This document shows, piece by piece, positions 5,731-10,560 of a DNA stretch of 10,560 nucleotides (positions within the stretch are counted from its first letter, which is position 1; every line of letters begins with the position of its first letter). The stretch is from DASQPE01 sp041488455 (GTDB taxonomy: Bacteria; Gemmatimonadota; Gemmatimonadetes; Gemmatimonadales; GWC2-71-9). The stretch lies in the NCBI GenBank assembly GCA_041488455.1, contig JBGPPG010000117.1, forward strand, positions 1 through 10,560, written 5' to 3'. The notes below the pieces were generated by a model, which saw nothing but the letters and a program-made list of their open reading frames with translations, searched no databases and had not been told where the DNA came from. Both the position numbers and the translations under genes were made by a program.

Positions 5731-6030
5731 ATGAAGAAAGCCAAGATTGCCGAGCTCAAGAACCACCTGTCCCGCTACCTCGATCACGTCCGGAGCGGAG
5801 AGTCCGTCCTGGTGCTGGACCGGGATCAGCCCGTCGCGCAGATCGTCCCCCTCGCGCGGCCGACGGGGGGTGCCCGCGGCCACGCCGGGCGGCTGGCGCG
5901 GCTCGAGCGGCGGGGCCTGATCCGGCGCGGGTCTGGGGGCCTCCCCGAGTGGCTCGGGAAGCGCAAGCCTCCCCGCCTGCGGGGCAGCGTGCTCAAGGAC
6001 CTGCTGGCCGAGCGCGGGGCGGGGTGGTGA
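5731..6030 (+). CDS. Phd/YefM-family antitoxin
   Basis: The 99-aa product reads MKKAKIAELKNHLSRYLDHV, then RSGESVLVLDRDQPVAQIVP. This is the Phd/YefM fold: AELKNxLSxYLxxVxxGExVxVxDRxxPVAxIVP, an N-terminal DNA-binding and dimerisation domain. The C-terminal part (residues 50-99), basic with PEWLGKRKPPRLRGSVLKDL, would thread into the toxin. It is the first gene of an operon with vapC, whose GTG overlaps its TGA. No Shine-Dalgarno precedes the ATG; the promoter lies right against it, so it should be leaderless. It should repress its own promoter through the repeats at 5710-5730. Phd antitoxins paired with PIN toxins are well known. Confidence 0.88.
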   Translation: MKKAKIAELKNHLSRYLDHVRSGESVLVLDRDQPVAQIVPLARPTGGARGHAGRLARLERRGLIRRGSGGLPEWLGKRKPPRLRGSVLKDLLAERGAGW

Positions 6031-6455
6031 GGTTCTGGGACACCTCCGCCCTCATCCCGCTGGTCGTGGCCGAGCGCGGCACCGCGCTGGCGGAGCGTCT
6101 GCTCCGTGCCGATTCCGCCGTCGTGGTCTGGACCCTGACCCGCGTCGAGCTGCTCTCAGCGCTGGCGCGCCGCCGGCGCGAGGAGCCGGCCGCTGCGCGG
6201 CGGCTACTGGGGGCCAAGCGGGAGATCCTGGCGGCCTGGCCGCGCTGGTCCGAGGTGACAGCGGTGGAGGTCGTTCGGCGGCATGCGGAGCGCGTGGTGG
6301 ACACGCATGCGATAAGGGCTGCCGACGCGCTGCAGATCGGCGCGGCCCTCGTCGCCGCCGCCGAAGATCCCGCCACGTTGGAGTTCGTCACCTTCGACCA
6401 GCCCCAGGCCGCGGCCGCGGAGCGCGAGGGATTCCACGTGCGCGGCGCGAGCTGA
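6027..6455 (+). CDS. vapC: VapC-family PIN-domain ribonuclease toxin
   Basis: The 142-aa product begins VRFWDTSALIPLVVAERGTA. PIN-domain acidic residues are all visible: D5 in FWDTSAL, E41 in TLTRVELLSAL, D100 in IRAADALQIGAAL and D124 in FVTFDQP. These four coordinate Mg2+/Mn2+ for cleavage of tRNA or rRNA in VapC toxins. GTG 6027 is chosen because it overlaps the antitoxin stop as GTGA, giving translational coupling; GTG 6024 in the same frame is the alternative. Length (about 130-145 aa) and residue spacing are normal and the frame is unbroken, so the toxin is likely functional. The target RNA cannot be predicted. Confidence 0.9.
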   Translation: MRFWDTSALIPLVVAERGTALAERLLRADSAVVVWTLTRVELLSALARRRREEPAAARRLLGAKREILAAWPRWSEVTAVEVVRRHAERVVDTHAIRAADALQIGAALVAAAEDPATLEFVTFDQPQAAAAEREGFHVRGAS

Positions 6456-6544
6456 AGTCGCCACGCTCCGAGCCCGAGAGCGTCCCAGCGCGACGGGTGG
6501 GCGTTGCCGCTCTACGTCCAAGAGCTGCCGTTCTCTTGCCGACG

Positions 6545-6745
6545 GGGACAGTCTGGGGCTGAGCTTCGAGGGGCTCACGCTCACCACCGGGGTCGCGAGC
6601 AGACCGAGCGACGTTGTGACTGCTGGGAGATGGCGGCTGGCCGTCGCCGTCGCCCAGTACGCGACCGCGGTGCCCACGATGCCCGGATAGAGGAGCAGCA
6701 CGACGAACGACGGGGGCCAGTCCGCCGGCGCCGGCGGCGTGGTTG
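6545..6745 (-). pseudogene. EamA/DMT-family transporter fragment
   Basis: The reverse frame reads PPSFVVLLLYPGIVGTAVAY, then WATATASRHLPAVTTSLGLL and ATPVVSV. This is the next-to-last and last helix region of the second EamA repeat of drug/metabolite transporters, where LGVxGTAxAYWxxxxASRxLPAxxTSLGLLxxPV is typical. About 60 of roughly 290 residues remain. It has no start and loses similarity after ATPVVSV, where a further frameshift may lie. Upstream (above about 6750) the sequence is unrelated. It is debris lying between the phd-vapC module and the next two-gene module. Confidence 0.58.
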
Positions 6746-6923
6746 AGAGCGCGATCGCCACGCCACCGCGCGACGCGGACGCACAGGCCTCCGCGTGTCG
6801 GCGGCGCGGGCGGAGGCGGTCAAGAGCGATCCACTCCCGATCCTGAAGAGCGGCGCCGCCCCGCGCGGGGTCACTGCATCAGGAGGCGCTGGCGGCTGAC
6901 GAGCGGCTCGCCGAGTGACGCCC

Positions 6924-6958
6924 TTGGCCTCCGGCGGGAACGACCCTACAATGAAGCC
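6924..6958 (+). promoter_or_regulatory. Promoter of the nucleotidyltransferase module
   Basis: TTGGCC (6924-6929), a 17-base spacer and TACAAT (6947-6952) form a good sigma70-type promoter. Six bases (GAAGCC) then separate the -10 from ATG 6959, so transcription should begin at or next to the start codon. There is no Shine-Dalgarno. The roughly 160 bases before it, back to the EamA relic, hold nothing I can identify. Confidence 0.65.
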
Positions 6959-7183
6959 ATGGCCGACGACTCCGCGGACGCGCTCGCGACACGGTTGCGT
7001 ACGGCCTTCGACCTCTGCGAACTGGGCGAGTCGATGCGCCGCGCGCAACTTTGCCGCGAGCACCCCGACGCCACCGGCGAGGAGATCGAAGCCCTGCTGG
7101 TGACCTGGCTCGAGACGCGCCCGGGCGCCGAGCACGGTGACAGCTGGGGGCGCTCCATTTCCTGGCCGCCGTCGCGTTCTTGA
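6959..7183 (+). CDS. Small protein of a nucleotidyltransferase module (candidate antitoxin)
   Basis: The 74-aa product reads MADDSADALATRLRTAFDLC, then ELGESMRRAQLCREHPDATG, EEIEALLVTWLETRPGAEHG. I know no named domain for it, but this type of short protein (RLxxAFxLxExGxxMxRxxLxRxHPDAxxEEIExxLxxWLxxRPGAEHGD) seems to recur upstream of nucleotidyltransferase genes; that is recollection, not a search. It is helical and acidic with no membrane segment. The start at 6959 is fixed by the promoter ending 6 bases upstream. It overlaps the next gene by 4 bases (TTGA), so the two are co-translated. An antitoxin or adaptor role is inferred only from operon order, size and the toxin-like partner. The C-terminus (GRSISWPPSRS) is unremarkable. 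Confidence 0.7.
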   Translation: MADDSADALATRLRTAFDLCELGESMRRAQLCREHPDATGEEIEALLVTWLETRPGAEHGDSWGRSISWPPSRS

Positions 7184-7779
7184 GCCGCGCCGAGGCCGCG
7201 CTCCGTCGCATCGCTGCGGACCTTCGGGAGCTCGGTCGTCGGTTTGCGCTGGTCGGCGGCCTGGCGGTGTCGGCGCGGACCGAGCCCCGACTCACGCGTG
7301 ACGCCGATCTCGCCGTGCTCGTCGCCGACGATCGGGACGCCGAGGCGCTGGTTCGCGACCTCCAGGCGCGCGGCTGGAAGGTCGTCGCAGCAATCGAACA
7401 GCACGTCGCGGGGCGCCTGGCGACCGTCCGGCTGGCGCTCGCGGGCGAGGACGTCCGCGGGGCGGTCGTCGACCTGCTCTTCGCCTCGTCCGGGATCGAA
7501 CCCGAGGTCGTGGCCGCCGCCGACCGGATCGAAGCCGTCCCGGGGTTCACTGTGCCGGTCGCGCGGCTCGGCCACCTCATTGCCTTGAAGGTGCTCGCGC
7601 GAGACGACCGCACGCGTCCGCAGGACCGGGTCGATCTCGCCGCGCTCCTGACCCAGGCCGATGCCGCCGCGCTGGGCGAGGCGCGGGAGGCGCTCACGCT
7701 CGTCGCCCGGCGCGGGTTCCAACGGGGACGCGACCTGCTTGCCGGGTTGGACGCCGCCCTGAACGAGTTCCGCGAGTAG
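7180..7779 (+). CDS. Predicted nucleotidyltransferase, AbiEii/MNT-like (toxin candidate)
   Basis: The 199-aa product begins with TTG overlapping the previous stop. Residues 22-44 read FALVGGLAVSARTEPRLTRD then ADL: GG26-27, R37, T39 and the metal-binding pair D41/D43 of the polymerase-beta-type nucleotidyltransferase fold. A third acidic residue, D98, lies in AVVDLLFA. The C-terminal helical part has LGHLIALKVLARDDRTRPQD followed by RVDL, the KxxAxxxR..QDxxDL block common in AbiEii/AbiGii-type toxins and related families. Such toxins add nucleotides to tRNA or protein targets and serve in phage abortive infection; simple MNT antitoxins instead AMPylate HEPN toxins. No HEPN gene is next to it, so the toxin role is more likely, but this is inference. 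The frame is intact. Confidence 0.8.
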   Translation: MSRAEAALRRIAADLRELGRRFALVGGLAVSARTEPRLTRDADLAVLVADDRDAEALVRDLQARGWKVVAAIEQHVAGRLATVRLALAGEDVRGAVVDLLFASSGIEPEVVAAADRIEAVPGFTVPVARLGHLIALKVLARDDRTRPQDRVDLAALLTQADAAALGEAREALTLVARRGFQRGRDLLAGLDAALNEFRE

Positions 7780-7792
7780 CGCTCCCCGTCCG

Positions 7793-7861
7793 CTGTCACA
7801 GAGCCTGGTCGTCTGGGGACGCGGGGACCGGATCGTGCCGGCGATCGGCGGGGAGCAGTAG
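7793..7861 (+). pseudogene. Alpha/beta-hydrolase fragment
   Basis: The forward frame reads QSLVVWGRGDRIVPAIGGEQ and ends at TAG 7859-7861. PxLVVWGRxDRIVPxxxGE is the strand and loop that carry the catalytic Asp of alpha/beta hydrolases. Only about 22 residues remain and there is no start. It is part of the debris between the nucleotidyltransferase module and the SDR relic. Confidence 0.45.
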
Positions 7862-7880
7862 AGGCCGCGATCGCCGCGAG

Positions 7881-8015
7881 GAAGCGCCTGTCTCCCGAGG
7901 GACCGCCGGGGGCAGCGGATTCTCGTTCGGCGATCTCCTGGCCGACCGGGCGGGCACCGCGTTCGCCCTCCTGGCCACCCGCGACGACGCCGCGAGAGGG
8001 GCCGCAGATCGGTAA
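7881..8015 (+). pseudogene. C-terminal remnant of an unidentified conserved-looking protein
   Basis: The forward frame reads GTAGGSGFSFGDLLADRAGT, then AFALLATRDDAARGAADR and TAA at 8013-8015. Gly-Gly-Ser-Gly-Phe-Ser-Phe followed by DLLADRAGT looks like a genuine conserved C-terminal motif, with good codon use, but I cannot name the family. It has no start codon or ribosome-binding site. Upstream it runs into the alpha/beta-hydrolase fragment in another frame. Confidence 0.35.
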
Positions 8016-8032
8016 CCTGCCAGGCCGAAGCC

Positions 8033-8050
8033 GGAGGAGGACCCACCATG
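8033..8050 (+). promoter_or_regulatory. Strong Shine-Dalgarno and ATG with no intact gene behind it
   Basis: GGAGGAGG (8033-8040) lies 7 bases before ATG 8048. The frame from this ATG gives MPPDPVHRGAGARPRS and then overlaps the SDR relic in a different frame. It is probably the surviving translation start of a gene whose body was deleted or replaced by the SDR tail. Confidence 0.4.
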
Positions 8051-8082
8051 CCCCCTGACCCTGTCCATCGGGGCGCGGGAGC

Positions 8083-8499
8083 GCGTCCGCGGTCAAGCAC
8101 GCCCGGGAGGCGATGCGCGAGGCCCTCGCCCAGGAGGTGCAGCGCTTCGGGATCCGGGTGGCGATCGTCGAGCCGGGCGTCGTCGTCACGCCGATCTTCA
8201 GCAAGGCCCGGCGCTTCGCCGATCCGGCGTCGCCCTACTTCGACCACGTCCGGCGCCTGCTGCTCCTCTACCAGAAGCAGATGCCGCACGCGGCGCAACC
8301 GGCCGACGCCGCCCGGGTGATCTACGAGGCGGCCACCAGCCCCGAGCTGCGTCTGCGCTGGCTGGTCGGGGAGGACGCCCGGCTCCTCGTCGCCGGCCGG
8401 TAGCGGATGAGCGACGAGGAGTACGTCGCCGGCGGCCGAGCCATGCCGGACGATCAGTACCTCGAGGAGATACGGCAGCGCTTCGGCGTCACCTGGTGA
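8083..8499 (+). pseudogene. Short-chain dehydrogenase/reductase, C-terminal part with in-frame amber codon
   Basis: The forward frame reads SAVKHAREAMREALAQEVQR, then FGIRVAIVEPGVVVTPIFSK, which resembles the region after the SDR catalytic YxxxK: a helix, then IRVAxVEPGxVxTPIF on the strand that closes the nicotinamide pocket. The YxxSK motif itself is degraded to SAVK, and the Rossmann N-terminus is missing. At 8401-8403 a TAG interrupts the frame, yet the reading continues without a shift as RMSDEEYVAGGRAMPDDQYL then EEIRQRFGVTW and TGA at 8497-8499, a natural SDR-like end. The premature stop is thus a single point mutation (or read-through site). The rest of the gene upstream was replaced by unrelated sequence. 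Confidence 0.7.
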
Positions 8500-8518
8500 G
8501 CGGTCAGGATGAGGGGGC

Positions 8519-8875
8519 TCAGCGCACCCCCCTGGCGAACGCGCTTTCCTGGATGAAGCGCCATCCTGCGCGCTCCGCAGCGCCACGGTCGTCGCTCGCA
8601 CCGGAAATGCCGAGGATGTTGCCGACCATCACGTAGTCATGCCCCGGAATGTACTGCCGCAGCTGGCGCAAGAAGTCGTGCTTCTCGATGCCACATGGCC
8701 CCACGACCGAGCAGATGTGGTGCCAGTCCGGACAGTGCAGCGTCACCATCGCCCAGTTCCCACAGAGTCCGACGATGTGGCCTTGCTCGCGCAACTTGAC
8801 GAGATCGAACAGCTTCACGGGCCCGTTGCTGACCTCCAGCGTCTCATCCACGTCGAACGCGTACACGACTACAAT
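8519..8875 (-). CDS. HAD-like hydrolase-fold protein, possibly initiated at ATT
   Basis: The reverse-strand product reads VYAFDVDETLEVSNGPVKLF, then DLVKLREQGHIVGLCGNWAM, and later YIPGHDYVMVGNILGISGAS followed by DDRGAAERAGWRF. DVDET with the preceding hydrophobic strand is HAD motif I (DxDxT), and SDDRGAAERAGWRFI resembles the motif IV region of HAD phosphatases. At about 118 aa it lacks a cap domain. GGAGG (8881-8885) is 5 bases before ATT 8873-8875, which starts IVVVYAFDVDETL; the first GTG (8864-8866) is 14 bases from that site and would cut into strand 1. ATT start is rare (known for infC), so this may be real initiation, a mutated ATG, or a GTG start. Substrate unknown. Confidence 0.65.
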   Translation of the reverse strand: MVVVYAFDVDETLEVSNGPVKLFDLVKLREQGHIVGLCGNWAMVTLHCPDWHHICSVVGPCGIEKHDFLRQLRQYIPGHDYVMVGNILGISGASDDRGAAERAGWRFIQESAFARGVR

Positions 8876-8885
8876 GGGTTCCTCC

Positions 8886-9300
8886 AGCTACAGCATGGGC
8901 ACCATAGTCCATTGTCCGAAGGCTAGCCGACCGCGATGGGTCCTTCGTGACCCGTCGCGTCAACGCGGGACTAGGCCTGGGCGCAGGGCGGGCTGGTGCC
9001 GGGATGGGGGGCTGGACCAAAGGCCAATAGGCGGCGTTCCGACTGGGCTGTTAGCATCATATGCACGGATGCAGTCGGCTTGAACAGCAACGCATCCCAT
9101 CGCATTCCGGAGGGGGCCCCATGCGTGCACGGCCCGGATCCACCCGCCCGACGGGTCGTCGTTCGATGTCGAGGTACCGGCGCTTTTCCTTCGCGTACCG
9201 GGGCCCCAGGGCCGGCTTCGCGGTGATGTCCAGGATGGTGGTCACGTAGGTCGGTTGCTGGGGTTGCGTGCGAAATCTCGCGATCGTGTCGACTTGCTCC
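8886..9300. other. Intergenic stretch between the HAD-like gene and the MBL relic
   Basis: No confident gene. On the reverse strand, about 9120-9300, one frame reads PTYVTTILDITAKPALGPRY then AKEKRRYLDIERR, which looks like real protein by composition and codon choice, but I cannot name it and it has no start signal. The opposite strand in the same place has no domain. The part from 8940 to 9060 shows nothing. Confidence 0.35.
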
Positions 9301-9309
9301 GAGCTCACG

Positions 9310-9465
9310 CCGGGCAACTCCAGGAGTTCGCTCGCCACGTGTTCATCACGCATCACCATTCCGACCACAACGCCGACTACGGCACGCTGCTGCTGCTCGC
9401 ATGGGCCAGCGGCCTGCGGACGCGCGTTGATACCTGGGGCCCGCCGCCGCTCGAGAAGCCGCTCG
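9310..9465 (+). pseudogene. Metallo-beta-lactamase-fold hydrolase fragment
   Basis: The forward frame reads ARHVFITHHHSDHNADYGTL, then LLLAWASGLRTRVDTWGPPP and LEK. HHHSDH (9351-9368) is the first zinc-binding motif HxHxDH of MBL-fold hydrolases, and the following TWGPPPLEK is typical of a group of beta-lactamase-like enzymes. The N-terminal glycine-rich strand region and all later zinc ligands are missing, and the sequence after 9465 is unrelated. It has no start codon of its own, so it is an inactive fragment. Upstream of about 9310 the frame carries only poorly aligning sequence. Confidence 0.62.
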
Positions 9466-9688
9466 GTAGGCAACCGCGGCCGAGATGCGCGCCGAGCATA
9501 GGCGCGGAAGGACTACTCGGTGACTCGGCCACCCTCAGCAGAGCCCTAAGACCGCCCGCGCGGCCGCGGGCCGATGACCGAACGCTCCTAAACTATGCGG
9601 AACGGAAGCGGCACGCCCGGCTATTGTGGTAAAGTTCATCCCCACGCCGACTGACGGAGAGGGCTGAGCGGCGACAGCGGGAGGGCAG
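9466..9688 (+). other. Leader region of the anti-sigma operon
   Basis: No gene is seen. A GGAAC at 9599-9603 followed 17 bases later by CTATT is loosely like an ECF-sigma promoter, and TATTGTGGTAAAG nearby is AT-rich enough to hold a -10 element. Neither is convincing alone. A good Shine-Dalgarno (GGGAGG, 9679-9684) precedes the first gene. Confidence 0.3.
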
Positions 9689-9844
9689 ATGAGAGCCCTC
9701 AACTGGATCTGGATTGCCGTCGGTCCGCTCGTCGTTGTCTTTGCCTGCCCGGCGGCGGATGCTCGGCGGAGGTCGCGGTCCCAGGTCGTGCTGACCATGG
9801 CCCGGACGGGCATTCGCCCAGTCGGCTTTGAGCGCCCGCCATGA
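9689..9844 (+). CDS. 51-aa small protein with signal-like N-terminus, upstream of the anti-sigma gene
   Basis: ATG 9689 follows GGGAGG by 4 bases. The product reads MRALNWIWIAVGPLVVVFAC, then PAADARRRSRSQVVLTMART and GIRPVGFERPP. The first 20-23 residues form a hydrophobic stretch ending CPAADA, like a signal peptide or membrane anchor, followed by an arginine-rich tail. Its stop overlaps the next ATG as ATGA (9841-9844), so it is co-translated with the zinc-finger protein. I recognise no family. Clean start, ribosome-binding site and stop/start overlap make a real small gene more likely than a chance frame. It could be exported or a single-pass membrane peptide acting with the anti-sigma factor, which is inference. 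Confidence 0.6.
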   Translation: MRALNWIWIAVGPLVVVFACPAADARRRSRSQVVLTMARTGIRPVGFERPP

Positions 9845-10560
9845 ATTGCCACGATGCCCGCGAGGGGTTCTCTGCCCTCTTCCACGGCGGGATGGGCCTG
9901 ACGGAGTGGGCCCTCCTGGACGCCCATGTGAGGCAATGCGTGGAATGCAGGAAGGAACGAGAATCTGTCCAGGCGGTGGTGAACGCTCGTCAGCAAGGTA
10001 CGCCATCTCGCGCTCTGCTGCACGGCCTCGGGAAGATGCTCGACGCCATCCGTCTCCGGACTACCAGCCTCGCCACATGGCTGACGCGGGTCGGCATGCC
10101 GCTAGCGATCTCCTTGACCGTGGCAGGGCTAGCCGCGATCGAAGCCAGCCGCGTCGTAGCCACGAGGATTGTCGATCCGCTCACGCGAGCGCGCTGGCTG
10201 CTACCGGCACTCTTGAAGCTGTCCGAGCGCACCGCGGCGAGCGTGATCGAGGCCACCCGCGTCGGAATCACGTGGGATGTCGGCCTGCTCGCGCGAACGC
10301 GCTGCGTGCTGCCGTCACTCTGTACGCTGTCGGAGCGGACCGCAGTCAAGGCAATCGGGGCCACCTGGGTCGTCGGACGAATCGTCGTGACGACGTCCGG
10401 CCGCGCCCGATCGCTTCTCGGATTGAGCCCCTGGACGTCCCCGCTTTCGCACGCTTGCTCTTTCCGCAGGGTCTCCACCGGGATCGCGAGCCTGGCGATC
10501 CTCGTCGCGACAATCGTGTTCTTGTGGCCGCGCGAGTGGCCTGACAATCTCAAGCCCCGG
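9841..10560 (+). CDS. Zinc-finger (zf-HC2) anti-sigma-like membrane protein with internal repeats, 3' end outside
   Basis: The frame runs 240 codons from ATG 9841 to the window edge without a stop. It starts MNCHDAREGFSALFHGGMGL then TEWALLDAHVRQCVECRKER: C3 with H29-x3-C33-x2-C36 is the zinc-binding anti-sigma motif (ZAS/zf-HC2) that grips an ECF sigma factor. Residues 100-207 hold repeats of 36 residues, each starting I-x-A-[ST]-x-V. A hydrophobic helix at about 215-229 (IASLAILVATIVFLW) would anchor it in the membrane. No ECF sigma gene lies upstream in the window; the 51-aa gene overlaps by ATGA instead. The partner sigma may lie beyond the right edge or elsewhere. The N-terminal call is good; the function of the repeat region is unknown. 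Confidence 0.75.
   Translation, partial: MNCHDAREGFSALFHGGMGLTEWALLDAHVRQCVECRKERESVQAVVNARQQGTPSRALLHGLGKMLDAIRLRTTSLATWLTRVGMPLAISLTVAGLAAIEASRVVATRIVDPLTRARWLLPALLKLSERTAASVIEATRVGITWDVGLLARTRCVLPSLCTLSERTAVKAIGATWVVGRIVVTTSGRARSLLGLSPWTSPLSHACSFRRVSTGIASLAILVATIVFLWPREWPDNLKPR
10138..10461 (+). repeat. In-frame 108-bp tandem repeats in the anti-sigma-like gene
   Basis: Unit 1 (10138-10245) and unit 2 (10246-10353) are both exactly 108 bp, start ATCGA[AG]GCCA and share ATCGA.GCCA.CCGCGTCG, CTC.CGCGA.CGCGCTG and CT.TC.GAGCG.ACCGC. Unit 3 (10354-10461) keeps only the beginning (ATCGGGGCCACCTGGGTCGT) and then diverges. In protein, units 1 and 2 align as 36 residues: IEASRVV.../IEATRVG..., TRARWLLPAL/ARTRCVLPSL and LSERTAASV/LSERTAVKA. 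Confidence 0.8.

Noticed and set aside
6879..8204. Second minus-strand frame of about 441 codons, Ser/Arg/Ala rich
   Set aside because: It is a shadow frame of the nucleotidyltransferase gene, typical of high-GC DNA.
8048..8320. Forward frame from ATG 8048 as a complete gene
   Set aside because: Despite the strong ribosome-binding site, the frame is Arg/Ser/Pro rich and overlaps the SDR relic, which has clear codons in another frame.
6946..8601. Minus-strand open frame of about 551 codons
   Set aside because: It is antisense to the nucleotidyltransferase module and the SDR relic, which have clear motifs, and it has low-complexity Arg/Pro/Ser composition.
10138..10461. Tandem 108-bp units considered as a CRISPR or non-coding satellite
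   Set aside because: The units are in frame, diverged at the DNA level like coding sequence, and have no spacer structure.
9828..10544. Plus-strand frame of about 238 codons in the anti-sigma region, and its minus counterpart
   Set aside because: The frame from 9841 has the zinc-finger motif, an ATGA-coupled start and 36-residue periodicity; the others are Arg/His-rich shadows.

Overview
The window is bacterial DNA with very high G+C (by eye well over 60%), third-position GC bias and long spurious antisense open frames. No rRNA, tRNA or CRISPR array is visible. The mix of fragments (LLM flavin oxidoreductase, acyl-CoA ligase, SDR, dienelactone hydrolase, MBL-fold hydrolase) and the style of the toxin-antitoxin genes recall uncultivated soil or subsurface lineages such as Rokubacteria/Methylomirabilota. 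That taxonomic guess is inference only.

Most of the window is an accessory island: small, intact toxin-antitoxin (TA) type modules sit between broken pieces of ordinary genes. From the left: a 5' part of a ribbon-helix-helix antitoxin (-, 1-170); an HNH endonuclease relic (-, 363-478); a complete brnT/brnA pair (+, 574-1084); a gene-poor stretch (1085-1337); a frameshifted LLM oxidoreductase tail (-, 1338-1600); a small frameshifted membrane protein (+, 1632-1824); and a second HNH relic (-, 1811-2050), which abuts a 5'-truncated and frameshifted XPB-like helicase (+, 2041-2996). The helicase is followed by an intact Bax1/DUF790 nuclease (+, 2935-4110).

Next come an acyl-CoA synthetase tail (+, 4113-4262), a complete ParE/RelE-type toxin with its antitoxin (-, 4283-4767), an IS110-type transposase remnant (-, about 4800-5058), a 5'-truncated dienelactone hydrolase (-, 5085-5708), a complete phd/vapC pair (+, 5731-6455), an EamA transporter fragment (-, about 6545-6745), and a two-gene module made of a 74-aa protein and a predicted AbiEii/MNT-type nucleotidyltransferase (+, 6959-7779). 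Short debris follows (alpha/beta hydrolase, unidentified tail, SDR with an in-frame amber codon), then a HAD-like protein that may start at ATT (-, 8519-8875), an MBL-fold fragment (+, about 9310-9465), and an operon of a 51-aa exported or membrane peptide plus a zinc-finger anti-sigma-like protein (+, 9689 to the window end) that carries 36-residue tandem repeats.

Two themes run across the window. First, several first genes of modules have a -10 hexamer only 5-7 bases before the start codon, and two of these also have a -35 at exactly 17 bp, so leaderless transcription looks common here. Second, the XPB-Bax1 helicase-nuclease pair, best studied in archaea, is present with its nuclease intact and its helicase lacking the Walker A region. 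The many truncations and one-base frameshifts indicate decay around mobile modules, although some single-base shifts could be assembly errors.
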